Source: Corallochytrium limacisporum
Taxonomy: Eukaryota; Opisthokonta
Length of the DNA stretch: 64,000 nt
NCBI GenBank assembly: GCA_002811645.1
Contig: PDIP01000073.1
Span: 151,898 to 215,897 of the forward strand
Direction: 5' to 3'
Numbering within the stretch: position 1 is the first letter of the stretch; each line of letters opens with the position of its first letter. Positions 20,195-30,812 of this stretch are shown piece by piece. Made by a program: the position numbers and the translations under genes. Under the pieces are notes generated by a model. The model did not search any database and had not been told where the DNA came from. It saw nothing but the letters and a program-made list of their open reading frames with translations.

Positions 20195-23100
20195 TGTGCA
20201 AACAATAGTTTGTCTGCTTGGGGAAAGCGTGCAAAAGTGTTCGCACCCTAACGGTCACAATCCGTTGACCTAGGTCTACTGCTTCTCTAACTTATGCATT
20301 CAATTTCATATATTCTCGTTCAAAATTTTATGCCGTCGAATGCGAAAATGTATATGATTCCGATAAAACTATGTATGTCACCGATGCCCATGGAATATAA
20401 TGTACACTGATACAAGCAATGCCGTCATAAAAGAACGGAGAAACCTGTACTCCCTGTCATACCTTACCACCGCAGCAGGCCTTCATTGGATTCTTGACCA
20501 GCATGGCAGAGAAAGGTGCCATGTGTATTTACTTTACATTCTGACTTCTCCTCTACCCAAACCAACGCATACGGAGAAAAGCGTATGAAGCAGATGACAC
20601 CATCACTCGCCTGTCCTCACTTTCCACTCACCCGTTTCTGAATTCTGATCTTCAAACGTCGTGCGCTCGCTTTGCCCTTCCGACCGTAGAGAACGGACGC
20701 ACCCTTTGCGGGAGGGGAGTGGGCATTGCCTTTTGCCACCAGGACAAACCCTGGCCATATATTTACCACTGCACACAATGACAGAGCTCTGAGGCAGCGA
20801 TGTGCATCGGATATGTGATGAGGTGAGTTATCAACTCAAGAATAATCGGACACTGCACCCTTAAACGGCAAGGGAAAAACTCATCGGTAGACGGGGACTC
20901 ACCTCCTCCTTCGTTTAATCCCCAAACCGTGGACGTGTTACAGAATCTTTTGTGGCGACCGTAGCTTTCTTTGGCCTGCTTATGGCTCTCCACTCCGTCG
21001 GCTCCGCCCCACCGGTCCCATTTGTCCGTTTTCTGAATTTTTTCTATGTGTGGGAGAGATGAGAGACGACATAAAGAATACCCGAAAAAGAAACATTACT
21101 GGGAAGATAAATGAAGAAAAAAAAAGGGGTGAAAAGAAGCAAAAAAAACCCGCATTACTAAGTACTAAGTTTCGGGGTCTCAAGACGACACCGAGACGGT
21201 TGACAATTGAAGTGGTGGTGCAGCCGTCAACTTTTTCCCGTACACTTTCATCGGAAATCCGAAGGAAGCGGGGAGATAAGCGCATTGTGTCCCCTAGAGC
21301 TCGTAGAGAACCCCCCTCAATCGGCAAGCGGAAGGCTGGTGTACTGTTGGCGGTACTGAATATAAGGACAGCGTTTGGCAGTAGACTCGTATCTAAGTAT
21401 CTTTCTGAGTTAGTCCGTCGACAGTGGTGAGGGGGAAAGCGGCAAGTGGGAGGCTCCTCGGATTCTACAACTTTGCATTGACAGATGGGCAGCAGTTATC
21501 AGTTGTGTAGTTGGAACCCATCGATAGATATCGTACGTAGCACTATGTGTATCCGTCACAAGACATTCTGTGCACTGGGATGATGCTCTTGCATGTTTAA
21601 ATGATGGTGTCCTCTGCTGCCCCGTAACCACAGAGAGGCCGGGCCCTTGCCGTAAAATGCGGTAGAGGGCGCCCGTTCGGTGGGGTGCATTGCAGCAGTA
21701 GGAAGAAAGGAAGAGCAGGTCCTGCCTCATTCTAAACCGGTAGCATAGATATGGAGGACGGGAGTTCGGAATTGGATGTTTTAACCAAGGGAACCCATAG
21801 GTCCGGGCCGCCCTCTCCCGCGGGAGTGGAAGGGACGGGGGAAGACTAGCTGAAGAAAAAAATTGAGACCGATGGTTCCACCACATCCTCGCCGCCTCCG
21901 CGATGGGTGCACCACCTAACACTTGGGGTCTCACTACCCGCTCAGTAACCAAGACAGTTCCGTGTGTGTCTGAGAGTGATGCGGCCAGCGGGGAGAAGGG
22001 TTTCAAAAAGAGGAGATCTTACTCCGGTTCTGTCCTGCGCTGTCCCTTTCTGCTCCCATACCACCACCACCCCCCTTCGTTTCTGCCTTCCGCGGCGGCG
22101 CGGGAGGGGAAGCTAAAGAAAGCGGCAATCGTGACGAAGCGTCAGAAGTCTCCTCCGGCGCAGCGTTGGGATTTGGAAGAGAATTTTTTCCCCCACTTTC
22201 TTCACTATTGCCGCATCGGCACCAGTTGCTCCGCAGAAGAGGGCGGGNNNNNNNNNNNNNNNNNNNNNNNNNNNNNNNNNNNNNNNNNNNNNNNNNNNNN
22301 NNNNNNNNNNNNNNNGGGGGCAACTGCCGTATACTGTCTGATGCGTTCACCGGACGGGTGGCGTTGCCCGCGACGTTTTGTCCCCTTCGGTGGGTCAGCT
22401 GTCCACTTTCGCATGTTTCAAATCATCACCTGGGTTGTTCCCCATATATAATGTATTGACCATAGCGCATCTCTCGTGGCTGACGATGATTTGGACGCGA
22501 TTCGTGTTTACTTACCTGCCGATGTACCTGGCAACTCATAGCAGTGAAACATTTCTGCACCGGTAACACTTGCCGGCTAAAGCAGTATGCCGGGCAACTG
22601 AATGTTTCTGGTCTGTGTACACATGAATGTGTATGAAATGCAAACAGATGGGCCAACGCTTTCAGCTTTTATCATACTTAAATGGTCAGCGAAGTTTCCC
22701 AAATGAGCGAAAGTGACCGAGGAAGGGCAAAGGGCCTAATAAAGAGATCAGAAGAGACCCATTTTCTTGGGTACCGTTCAAGAGCAACTGACAGCTAGGT
22801 CAAATTTGGCTGACAGGGTGCAATACATTTAGTACTGAGCACACATACAATTCGGCTGATTTCTTTCCAATTTCCTTAGGAACTACTGAAGCGGCAACAT
22901 GACCTGCTCCCCAGGATCAACGCTCTGCCCCTTGCACGCTGGTAGGGCTTATGTAATTGCTACGACGTAGGCAACAGAATTCATCGGGGGGAGGGAAGCG
23001 GGTGATCGGGGACTCTGAATTTTCCCTTGGTAGTGTTTCGTTTGCCTCTGTAGTTTTCTGTGGTCCGATTGAAATACTGGATGACTGGGGGATCTGTGAG

Positions 23101-25077
23101 GATAGACAACCGACGATTATTTTCTGACCAACTTGTCCGGACGCTCTCAGGGTCGTTCGTTCCAGGGAGAGTCAGCCCAAAAGGAACTCGTTCTTCAACC
23201 CCCACACTCATTCCTTATGCATGAAGATAGGAACATTCACCATTCGGGGCCTCATATGCAGAAACCTGTTTCCTGGTGATCCTGTAGACTGGGGTTCGCT
23301 CAGCAATCTGGGCAGTCCCTCGGTATTAGCTGCCCCACTGGTGTCCGCTGGATCGGGAGAAGTGCTTGAAACATTCCGGTATCTACCTGCCTCAAGCGAA
23401 ACTTTCCTCCGCACGCCACAGATACACCCCGCTCGACAACCGGTTAACTTCTCCCACACCTGATGAACCGTGGTCGGGATCATTACCGATTGAACCAGCA
23501 ACCAACTATTCATTAATACGCCCGGGTTGCATCACAGAACTGAGAGGAGAATACAATGTCAGTTTGGTTCACGAAAACGCACAAAACGTCCACTGTGCGT
23601 AAGCACAGTTTTGCCACACAACAGTTTTCTCAGAAAAGTAGCACGCAGTGGCCGGTAAGAAGGGGCTCCTGTTGGATCCTGCATTTTGCCAGTCGGGTGT
23701 GTGTGATCGCCCGGCAAATAAACCCCCAACTGGTAGCGCACCCACAAATTGTTATACAGCAGTTGTAATAGTTCGATAAAAACGTCAGCCACATATGCTC
23801 TATGCAGCAGCATTGTCGGCCGCGGTGCTACCTGTGCAATTGGTGGCGGTGCGTGAGCGAAGTCTGCAATTCCGGTTCGCTGGCGTTGGGAGGGTCTGAC
23901 ACCGGTGAGTGTGCGTGTCTGTCTCACAGAGACGAACAAAAGCATCACTGAAAACACCGTCGGTGTGAGAATGCGTGCCTTGCACTATGACCTCCGTGCG
24001 CAATTGAGCTTTGCATGCCACCGACCGCTTGACCATCCGCGGTAAACGGTGTCTGAGGTGTACGGTGTGCATGCGCATTTGGTCTCTGTCCCGGTTTACG
24101 TCAGTGCCGAACGTTTAATCTCTCTTCATCCCCCACATCTCAAATCAACGTCACTGGGGCGAAAGAAATAGAAACGCGACTAACAGCAACTAAGGCGTTA
24201 GTGCCCACGCCTGAAAATGGGCAAATAAACCTGAAAAGAAGTGTTAGCGTAATATTGAAACCGTTGACATACATTGGCAAGGAGTTTGAAGTAGGTGGTA
24301 CCCTTACACTGGATACTCAACACAACCTCCATGGTTTCACGTCCCAGGAAACAACACTCTAGCAGGGCAGCTAGGAAAGGCTCATCTGATCGCGATGTGT
24401 GAATGAGGCCAAGAACCGGTGGCTATCGGTTTGTCTCGAGCACTCATTTGACAGATCCTATTCCAAAGGCGAGCGAGATATGCAGCAAATGCATGGGTTT
24501 CGATCTCTTCGTTCGGGGTCCCCATTGCCTAGGACGGAAGATCTTCATAGTTGCCCGGCATCGCCCCATCCGAGCAAACACGGGATGGATGCTCCACGAT
24601 GTTTCAGGCAATCTAATGTCATCCGGGGTATATCCCTAAATATTCCGTACGGATTCATATTGTCAATTAGTAGGAGGCTGTGACTTGGCAGTCCCTTGGC
24701 ACCGGCCGATAGGGAAGGTACGCCAGTAGAACGCGGCGGAGAAAGTTGTGGGGTGGGGGTGGGGGAACCGGTTTCGCGCTTGTATCTACGGATATTCGCT
24801 CGCGGCAGCCACTTCTCAGATTGTACGTGCCCAGAGGCTTTCACCAGAGACCCAGAGATGGCGGTTGGGGGTCGGGATCTCTCTCGGCTGCGTTTGTTTG
24901 GCTTTTTTGGGGGCCTACGAAGCTGACGTGGCGGGTCCAACAGCCGCGACAGAAGGTTTACTCAAGGTTTGTGTGGGTAGATCAAGGATGACGCGTAAGA
25001 GCAAGACTCCACAGCAATACGCGCCGAACCAGATGAGAAAGAACCACCTTCATCAATAGTGTTGTATCACCGATTCC
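20195..25077. other. 4.9-kb gene-poor region with an assembly gap
   Basis: No gene is supported. The region contains A-runs near 21117-21150, purine-rich tracts, a gap of unknown bases at 22248-22315, and two single-mismatch copies of the word TACATTCAGTAC (minus sense at 21353-21364 and plus sense at 22824-22835). Frames crossing the gap are artefacts. Confidence 0.5.
22248..22315. other. Assembly gap (68 unknown bases)
   Basis: A run of n flanked by G-rich sequence on both sides (gggcggg before, ggggg after). The gap probably covers a G-rich tract that could not be sequenced or assembled; its true length may differ. Confidence 1.
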
Positions 25078-25512
25078 ATGAGCAACAGGAACCAGAGCAA
25101 CATGCCCCGGCCAGGTGCCGGCGGTGGATTTGGCGGAATGTCCAACAGGCAGCAGCAAATGGCTCAGAAGCTCATTCTGAGTCTCATCGTTGATGGCATT
25201 GGTGCTGCGTCATACATTCTCCCGGGTTTGGGGGAAGGTGCAGACGTGGCCTGGGCTCCCATCTCGGCCATGATTGTGCAGCAAATGTACGGCAGTTATA
25301 GCCTTTCGGCATTGAACTTCTTCGAGGAGCTTCTGCCTTTCACCGGTAAGTATCCTTCGTGTAAAGTATATGTGAGAAATGGTGACGACGGGGAATGATT
25401 GACTAACGGATAGTATGTGTGTATCGTATTGCAATATATAGATTTTGTTCCAACCGCGACCATCGGATGGCTGCTGGAAATGAACGGTCAACTCAAACCC
25501 AACACTTCATAA
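25078..25512 (+). CDS. Small conserved-looking membrane protein, one intron
   Basis: Two exons, 25078-25345 and 25442-25512, give 112 residues. The intron (96 bases) begins GTAAGT, ends TATATAG and has a CTAAC branch-like site at 25403-25407. Splicing joins the exons in phase 1, so the protein reads LLPFTDFVPTATIGWLLE across the junction. Without splicing the frame stops soon after with an unrelated tail. After a Gly/Gln/Asn-rich start there are two hydrophobic segments (LILSLIVDGIGAASYILPGL, then WAPISAMIVQQMYG) with acidic residues between them. I recognise the pattern as a small conserved eukaryotic membrane protein of unknown function, but cannot name it. It ends 36 bases from the stop of the convergent exchanger gene. 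Confidence 0.75.
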
Positions 25513-25548
25513 TGCTAGGGAAAGATGACGAACTAGGGATCAGGAGGC

Positions 25549-27957
25549 TCATTCTGCATGGCCAGTATCAGGGGAGAATGCAAACATGATGATGAAGATG
25601 ACATAGGTAGAGAAGAGAACCGTTCCCTGGAAGTAGTTACTGGTTGAGTCCTGGTGTAGAAAATTGATGATGAATGCAGCGAACACAACGCTGAAGAACT
25701 GCAGGTCAGGAAAGATTAACACGAAGCTCTCGTGAGCAGGGAAGTCCAGGAACGCGCTGAATGCAACCAGAACAGGAATCTGCACCAGACAGACCTGGAC
25801 TGCAATGCTGTTACCAATCTCAATGCTCAGATCAACCTGATTCTGCAACGCAAACTGTATGCCATTGATAATCTCTGCCACGTTCGGGATGACCGCGATC
25901 AAGGTGACACCAATGAAGACCTCGGAGACACCGAGGATCTCTACTACGGGTTGCAGCTTGCTCACCATGGCCTCAGCAATGAAACTGAAGGCCAGGGTAG
26001 CCGAGAGCAGCACTCCGTAAGCGACCGGTTTGCTCCACTCTGGGACGTGGTGGCCGTTGTGGCCGTCTCCATCACCGCTGTTGTTATCATCACTGTCGTG
26101 GATGTGAGCATGGGTCTTCAGCGTAAACACGAGACCGACTATGTACGTTATCGGCAGGCAGAGGGCTACAGCATACTCCATGGGCAAAAAATGATCCGTG
26201 AAGAACTGGTTGTCATCAATCACCGGCACATATCTGCAGTCTGTGCAGTCGACCGAGATCTGGGTCGGTTTACCCAGTGCAGTATTGTCGCAAAACCCAC
26301 ACTGCAGATCATAACTTCCATAGATTTTGTAGAATAAAGAGGGCGCATAACCGCCCGCAACGGACACAAACAAAAGTACTGCATTGACAGAGGCAGATCG
26401 TGGATTCAGGTACTGTTCCTTGAACTTGAGACCACCGATGATCATGCACAAACCAGGCACCAACAACATGGTACCCAACAAGGATCCCGTCAGAGCACTT
26501 TGCACTAATTGAACGTGCTTCTGCGTGTTCTGGCGCAGGGCACTGATATAAAGAACAATTTCCACAATCGACCCGAAACTGGCGTTTAGGATGGCACCCG
26601 TTGTGAAATTCGACTGGGCGCTGATCAGGGCAATAGCCAGACCAATATAGTGAGCCAGTGGGATCGCACATGCCGTACAGAGTAGGAACACCGCAAAGTC
26701 GTTGTTAATGTCAAAGCCTGGCACATAGCAGATTAGAAGCGTTACAAGGACAAGGGCAATCTGGTTCAGCATGATCACATTCACACCCGCGTACTTGTAC
26801 TTGTAGAAATTAATGTTGGAAGCCCGTTCTAAGACCATCTTCAAGCACAGGCACCGATCCTGGGACTCTGCCTCTTCCGCATACGCACAGACATGGATGC
26901 CCGTTGGATCCATAGTCATCAGCCGCAGGCCTGTTCGGAACTCACGGCACACGGGGATGTATACTACAGACAGCCATGTGACTGCCATGATCAACATGTG
27001 CCACGGAGCCAGAAGCACGCATGCAAAGAAGCACCACAGCGATCGACCGACCAAGTTGCTCTTATCCTTTAGTCCAATTGGAGACTTACGATTGCGTGCG
27101 ACAATCAGAGGGGTATACTCATTAAAGGACCCATTACTGCTAGTGGAACCCATGGATTGAATCGATCCGCGCGGCTTACACACTCGAATGTAGACGGCCC
27201 GATCGAAGGGCCAGAGGTAGAACTGCGCAAGACGAACGATGTGTGTACAGCTTCGTGTGTCTACCAACGCAAGGAAGGGTACCGGAATCATGTACAGCAG
27301 GAACGTCGGCAGTCCAAACAGACAGAGATAAAAGAAATTACCGAAACTATGCGTGATGGGGATCTTCTCCTCCTCGTGCTTGACCTGCACATCGTCGTAA
27401 AGACGCCTGACTTCCCTACTGCGTTCGCTCAAGGGTCTGCGCGTCAGATGACCCTTCCAGCGCTTGAAACCAAACATCCTATTCTGCTCAGCCCTGCGTT
27501 CCTCCAGACGGTCAACGGATTGTCTCTGTGCAACTTCCTCGTCCAGTGGCATTGAATTGGATCTGACTAGCTCATCCCTAGCCACATTAAGAGCACTGTC
27601 AGATCCCCGATTATAGGTCGCACTCGGCAGTCCTGCAACGCCGCAGAAGGAGTAGTTTTGAACTAGATGACCAGGTGGGTGTGGTGCATTTGGATGCTGA
27701 CGGTGCTGCCACATCAGCTGACCAATTGGTGTCGGTGAATGGGGTGCGTGACTGGAGTCCAAGGGCCGAGTGTTGGGACTAATCGGGGGTGTGCCATGAG
27801 GTGCATCACTTGGTCCCATGGGTCGATCGTAAGGACTGACCGGGGGCGTTAAGGTAATGCTGGTGGTGGACACTGGCCTGTCCCCGGCAAGGTTGGGCCT
27901 TTGGCGTGCTGACTGGCCGGTTCCGCCGGACAACTTTGAAGGACCTGCACGTACCAT
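25549..27957 (-). CDS. Cation/H+ exchanger, CaCA superfamily (CAX/Vnx1-like)
   Basis: An 802-residue antiporter. The last 450 residues carry the two inverted alpha repeats of cation/proton exchangers: ILNASFGSIVEIVLYISAL near residue 455-475 and VIPNVAEIINGIQFALQ near 690, each with the conserved acidic residue in the membrane. Such proteins sequester Ca2+ or monovalent cations into vacuoles using the proton gradient. The long N-terminal part has a Pro-rich, repeat-like cytosolic tail (recurring PxxPYDRPMGPSxAPHGTPPISP-type units) and extra membrane segments, as in fungal Vnx1-like members. A loop holds four cysteines (CGFCD and CTDC), perhaps disulphide-linked in the lumen, and a His/Asp-rich stretch near HAHIHDSDD. 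Whether Ca2+ or Na+/K+ is carried cannot be told. The start is the first ATG. Confidence 0.9.
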   Translation of the reverse strand: MVRAGPSKLSGGTGQSARQRPNLAGDRPVSTTSITLTPPVSPYDRPMGPSDAPHGTPPISPNTRPLDSSHAPHSPTPIGQLMWQHRQHPNAPHPPGHLVQNYSFCGVAGLPSATYNRGSDSALNVARDELVRSNSMPLDEEVAQRQSVDRLEERRAEQNRMFGFKRWKGHLTRRPLSERSREVRRLYDDVQVKHEEEKIPITHSFGNFFYLCLFGLPTFLLYMIPVPFLALVDTRSCTHIVRLAQFYLWPFDRAVYIRVCKPRGSIQSMGSTSSNGSFNEYTPLIVARNRKSPIGLKDKSNLVGRSLWCFFACVLLAPWHMLIMAVTWLSVVYIPVCREFRTGLRLMTMDPTGIHVCAYAEEAESQDRCLCLKMVLERASNINFYKYKYAGVNVIMLNQIALVLVTLLICYVPGFDINNDFAVFLLCTACAIPLAHYIGLAIALISAQSNFTTGAILNASFGSIVEIVLYISALRQNTQKHVQLVQSALTGSLLGTMLLVPGLCMIIGGLKFKEQYLNPRSASVNAVLLFVSVAGGYAPSLFYKIYGSYDLQCGFCDNTALGKPTQISVDCTDCRYVPVIDDNQFFTDHFLPMEYAVALCLPITYIVGLVFTLKTHAHIHDSDDNNSGDGDGHNGHHVPEWSKPVAYGVLLSATLAFSFIAEAMVSKLQPVVEILGVSEVFIGVTLIAVIPNVAEIINGIQFALQNQVDLSIEIGNSIAVQVCLVQIPVLVAFSAFLDFPAHESFVLIFPDLQFFSVVFAAFIINFLHQDSTSNYFQGTVLFSTYVIFIIMFAFSPDTGHAE

Positions 27958-28981
27958 GGTTATTGATATGCCCGCCAATAGGAACTACTTTTTTCTAGGT
28001 TAGAGCCTTTGATAGATCTCTTAAGGAGGCTTCAACAGGAGGTATTCCCTAAGCATCTCAGGTTTGATCTGTAATATTCAGTTCGCTTCACTAAAGCTTA
28101 CTAAGAAAGGGAAGTTGGATCATCTGAGCCTTGAGGATGGTTGCCCCTTCTCAAATATCTTCAATGAGATGAAATCTGTTGCCAAGGCCTAACCCACACC
28201 AACGCACACGTCTCTCACATGAATCAACGCGGGGTTCGCAACTCGGGGTTCACCCCTTGCGGACGTCACAAAGGCACGACAGGCGCTTCAGGGGAGGTTG
28301 TGTACTGGGTCCCCCCGTTTTTCCCTGAAGGCAGACCGACGCGACGAAGACCACCCGTGCCAAACATACAAAGGGACCCAAAAAAAATGGAAAGGGAGTT
28401 AAAAAAAAAGCCAACAGCTCTCGAGCTCGTCTTGGATAGCGAGTGATGACGAATCTACAACCCCTCCCCCCGGGGGTTCTACTTATTTTTGGAAGCAATT
28501 TGTTAACCTCACCGGCCTTTCCCCGAGGGCTCGGGAGTGAATCTGGTACCTACGAGATCTATATGTCCCTTCCCACCCTATTTACGCAAAGGCAGTACGT
28601 TTTATATTACGCTTTTCTAGTGCAATTTCACAATGTGCGTCATTTTATGCAGGGCCTTTCCTGACCATCCTGCGCGGCGACGAGGAGAACCGTTTCAATG
28701 CGTCCCGCGACCGTGGGTGGGAGCCGCTGGAAACGGGCGCAGACAGTCGTCTGTGAAGAAATTCGAGCCACCAAATCCTTCGGACTCGCCCTGTACTTTC
28801 AGTACGCCCACCAACGCGAGACAAGGGCTGGCCGGGAAGGGAAAAGAGGAGCTTGAGGTTGGCGGGGCGGGGGATCCTAGGGGAGGACTCGCAGTCCCAG
28901 GACGGACCGCGCTGCAAATGATGTGCATCTCTGCCATGCCAAATTCGGCACCCTTGGGCACCCTCGAGGGTGCGTATGTGC

Positions 28982-28985
<4 letters not shown>

Positions 28986-29050
<65 letters not shown>
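28986..29050. repeat. GT dinucleotide microsatellite
   Basis: About 32 uninterrupted GT units, with further GT-like sequence on each side. Frames through it give only Cys-Val or Thr-His repeats and are not genes. Confidence 0.98.
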
Positions 29051-29056
<6 letters not shown>

Positions 29057-29310
29057 CGCAGCAAAAAGCCTAAGGATCATTCGCGTGAATAATTCAGCCA
29101 ATGTGCCAAAACCGAGGTTTCAGTATAACACCCGTGAAGAAAGCTTATGCAAAAACGTTTGTGGCCCGGTTGGTTTTCATTTTTTCCTTTTTCTTTTTTT
29201 TTTGGTGCCAGGGTGCTTAGGAGAGGGTAAACTAAGGAGCCATGCGAAGCGATAGAGGCGGGGAGACGAATGAGTACACACCCGCAAGTCTCCGACAGCC
29301 CTGTGCAGGG

Positions 29311-29373
29311 CTACCGCCCAAGGCCTACCGCCCAAGGCCTACCGCCCAAGGCCTACCGCCCAAGGCCTACCGC
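29311..29373. repeat. 14-bp tandem repeat, four and a half copies
   Basis: The unit ctaccgcccaaggc is repeated four times exactly, then half a unit, in intergenic sequence upstream of ICMT. The AGGCCT junction forms a small palindrome in every unit. Confidence 0.97.
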
Positions 29374-30112
29374 AATGCAACGGTTTTGCAAGATTCGGGG
29401 AATCGTACAGGTGTTTGATCGATAGCGGCGTTTGCAAGTGAGACATCAACCCACATTGCTTTGTGTGTGTGTGCAGTCCTTGAAGACGAAAGATCCGAGG
29501 ACCTGATGATCATGGTGATACTGATGACGATGATGCTCCTGGATGCTGCAGCACCGAACGATAGTTTGTCTATGCCAGCGCGGGATTCAGCCCAGTGCTC
29601 GTACGCCCAAAACACATGGGTCTCAAAATCCTTCGGAGGCGGATATCTGATCCATCTCTTGGCCCATTGGGGGGGGGGAATTTTTGCCAGTCCATTGTCC
29701 ACCAAAAACTCTCTTGGCACAAAAAAAATACCAAGCTGGTGCTGTGCGCCAGGACAGAGTGAAAAAAGGTGGAAAGAAAGTGTCCCCCCCCCTTCTCCTC
29801 CCGGCCTTCCTTTTCCTCCTTTTTTTTTTTTTTGGTGCCTGGCAGGGGGGGGGAGACGGCGCGGTGGGTTTGTTTGACCTCCCCGCAGTCGGTTGGCGCG
29901 CACGGTGATTGGACGCTTGGACAGGTGCGGCCGCATCCAACCCAAGGAGAAGGTGCACATGCCATAGGCGCCGTACTGAGAGCCTCCTACGTGATCTCTT
30001 TAGATATTTGTGACCGACCACTCGCAAGTGAATCGTAAGCACGGAAACTACGGATTGATGCTCGACGCGCTCAGGGCTACAGAATTGAGCGTTGGGACCA
30101 GAGGCTTTTAAT

Positions 30113-30787
30113 ATGCAGGGTCTCAACATCCCCGACAAGGCCAACATTGCACTCTGTGCCGCGTTCATTGCCCTGGTCTTTTCTGCAGGAATACATCTAC
30201 TGTTTTTGGGTGGCGCGGGATCCACATTCGGGGCGTATCTGGTCGCACTGAGCTCGTTCCATTTCTTTGAGTTCCTGGTACAGGCCATCTACAACGAGAA
30301 GCTGACTTCGTCGGAGTCTTTCTTGCTCAACCACAGTACAGCGTATCACATTGCTGCTGTGGTCAGCTGGACCGAGTTTTTTGTAGAGCTTTGGTTCTTT
30401 CCGTGGTTAAAAACATTTTGGCCGCTGCAGATTACCGGGGTGGTGGTCGTGGTGGCGGCAGACATTGTGCGCAAAGGATCTATGGTCCATGCAGAGCACA
30501 ATTTTACACACATTGTTCAGGATAAAAAGCGTGACGATCACAAGTTGGTGACCACCGGAATCTACAGCTATTGCAGACATCCATCGTATGCAGGTTTCTT
30601 CTGGTGGAGTGTGGGCACCCAGATCTTGCTAGCGAATCCCATCTGTGTCCTTGCTTATGGATACACGAGCTGGAATTTTTTTGACGATCGGATAAAAGAA
30701 GAGGAGTCACACTTGGCGCGCTTTTTCGGACTGGAATACTTGCGCTATCGGGATCAGGTTAGCTCTGGAGTACCTTTTATCAAGTAG
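30113..30787 (+). CDS. ICMT: Protein-S-isoprenylcysteine O-methyltransferase
   Basis: A 224-residue membrane enzyme that methylates the C-terminal prenylcysteine of CaaX proteins such as Ras and Rho, using S-adenosylmethionine in the ER membrane. The N-terminal two thirds are membrane helices. The C-terminal catalytic part shows HNFTHIVQ, LVTTGIYSYCRHPSY, and the EE of RIKEEES followed by FFGLEYLRYRDQV and a GVPFI end, all typical of ICMT/Ste14. The start is the first ATG, preceded by a T-rich stretch; the frame upstream has only non-ATG codons. The stop lies only 25 bases before the ATG of the next gene on the same strand. Confidence 0.95.
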   Translation: MQGLNIPDKANIALCAAFIALVFSAGIHLLFLGGAGSTFGAYLVALSSFHFFEFLVQAIYNEKLTSSESFLLNHSTAYHIAAVVSWTEFFVELWFFPWLKTFWPLQITGVVVVVAADIVRKGSMVHAEHNFTHIVQDKKRDDHKLVTTGIYSYCRHPSYAGFFWWSVGTQILLANPICVLAYGYTSWNFFDDRIKEEESHLARFFGLEYLRYRDQVSSGVPFIK

Positions 30788-30812
30788 AGAATGTAATCCG
30801 AAAAGAAGCTAA

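Larger units (their letters stand above)
27958..30112. other. 2.1-kb intergenic region rich in simple repeats
   Basis: No gene is supported between the exchanger and ICMT. It contains a GT microsatellite, a 14-bp tandem repeat, several T- and G-runs (for example 29196-29202, 29670-29680 and 29817-29833) and a single-mismatch copy of TACATTCAGTAC at 28794-28805. Two T-runs are each followed by GGTGCC (near 29204 and 29834). Open frames across these repeats code only for low-complexity peptides. Confidence 0.5.

Noticed and set aside
28633-29255. Frames with Cys-Val or Thr-His runs near 29.0 kb
   Set aside because: They read through the GT microsatellite and have no supported start or family.
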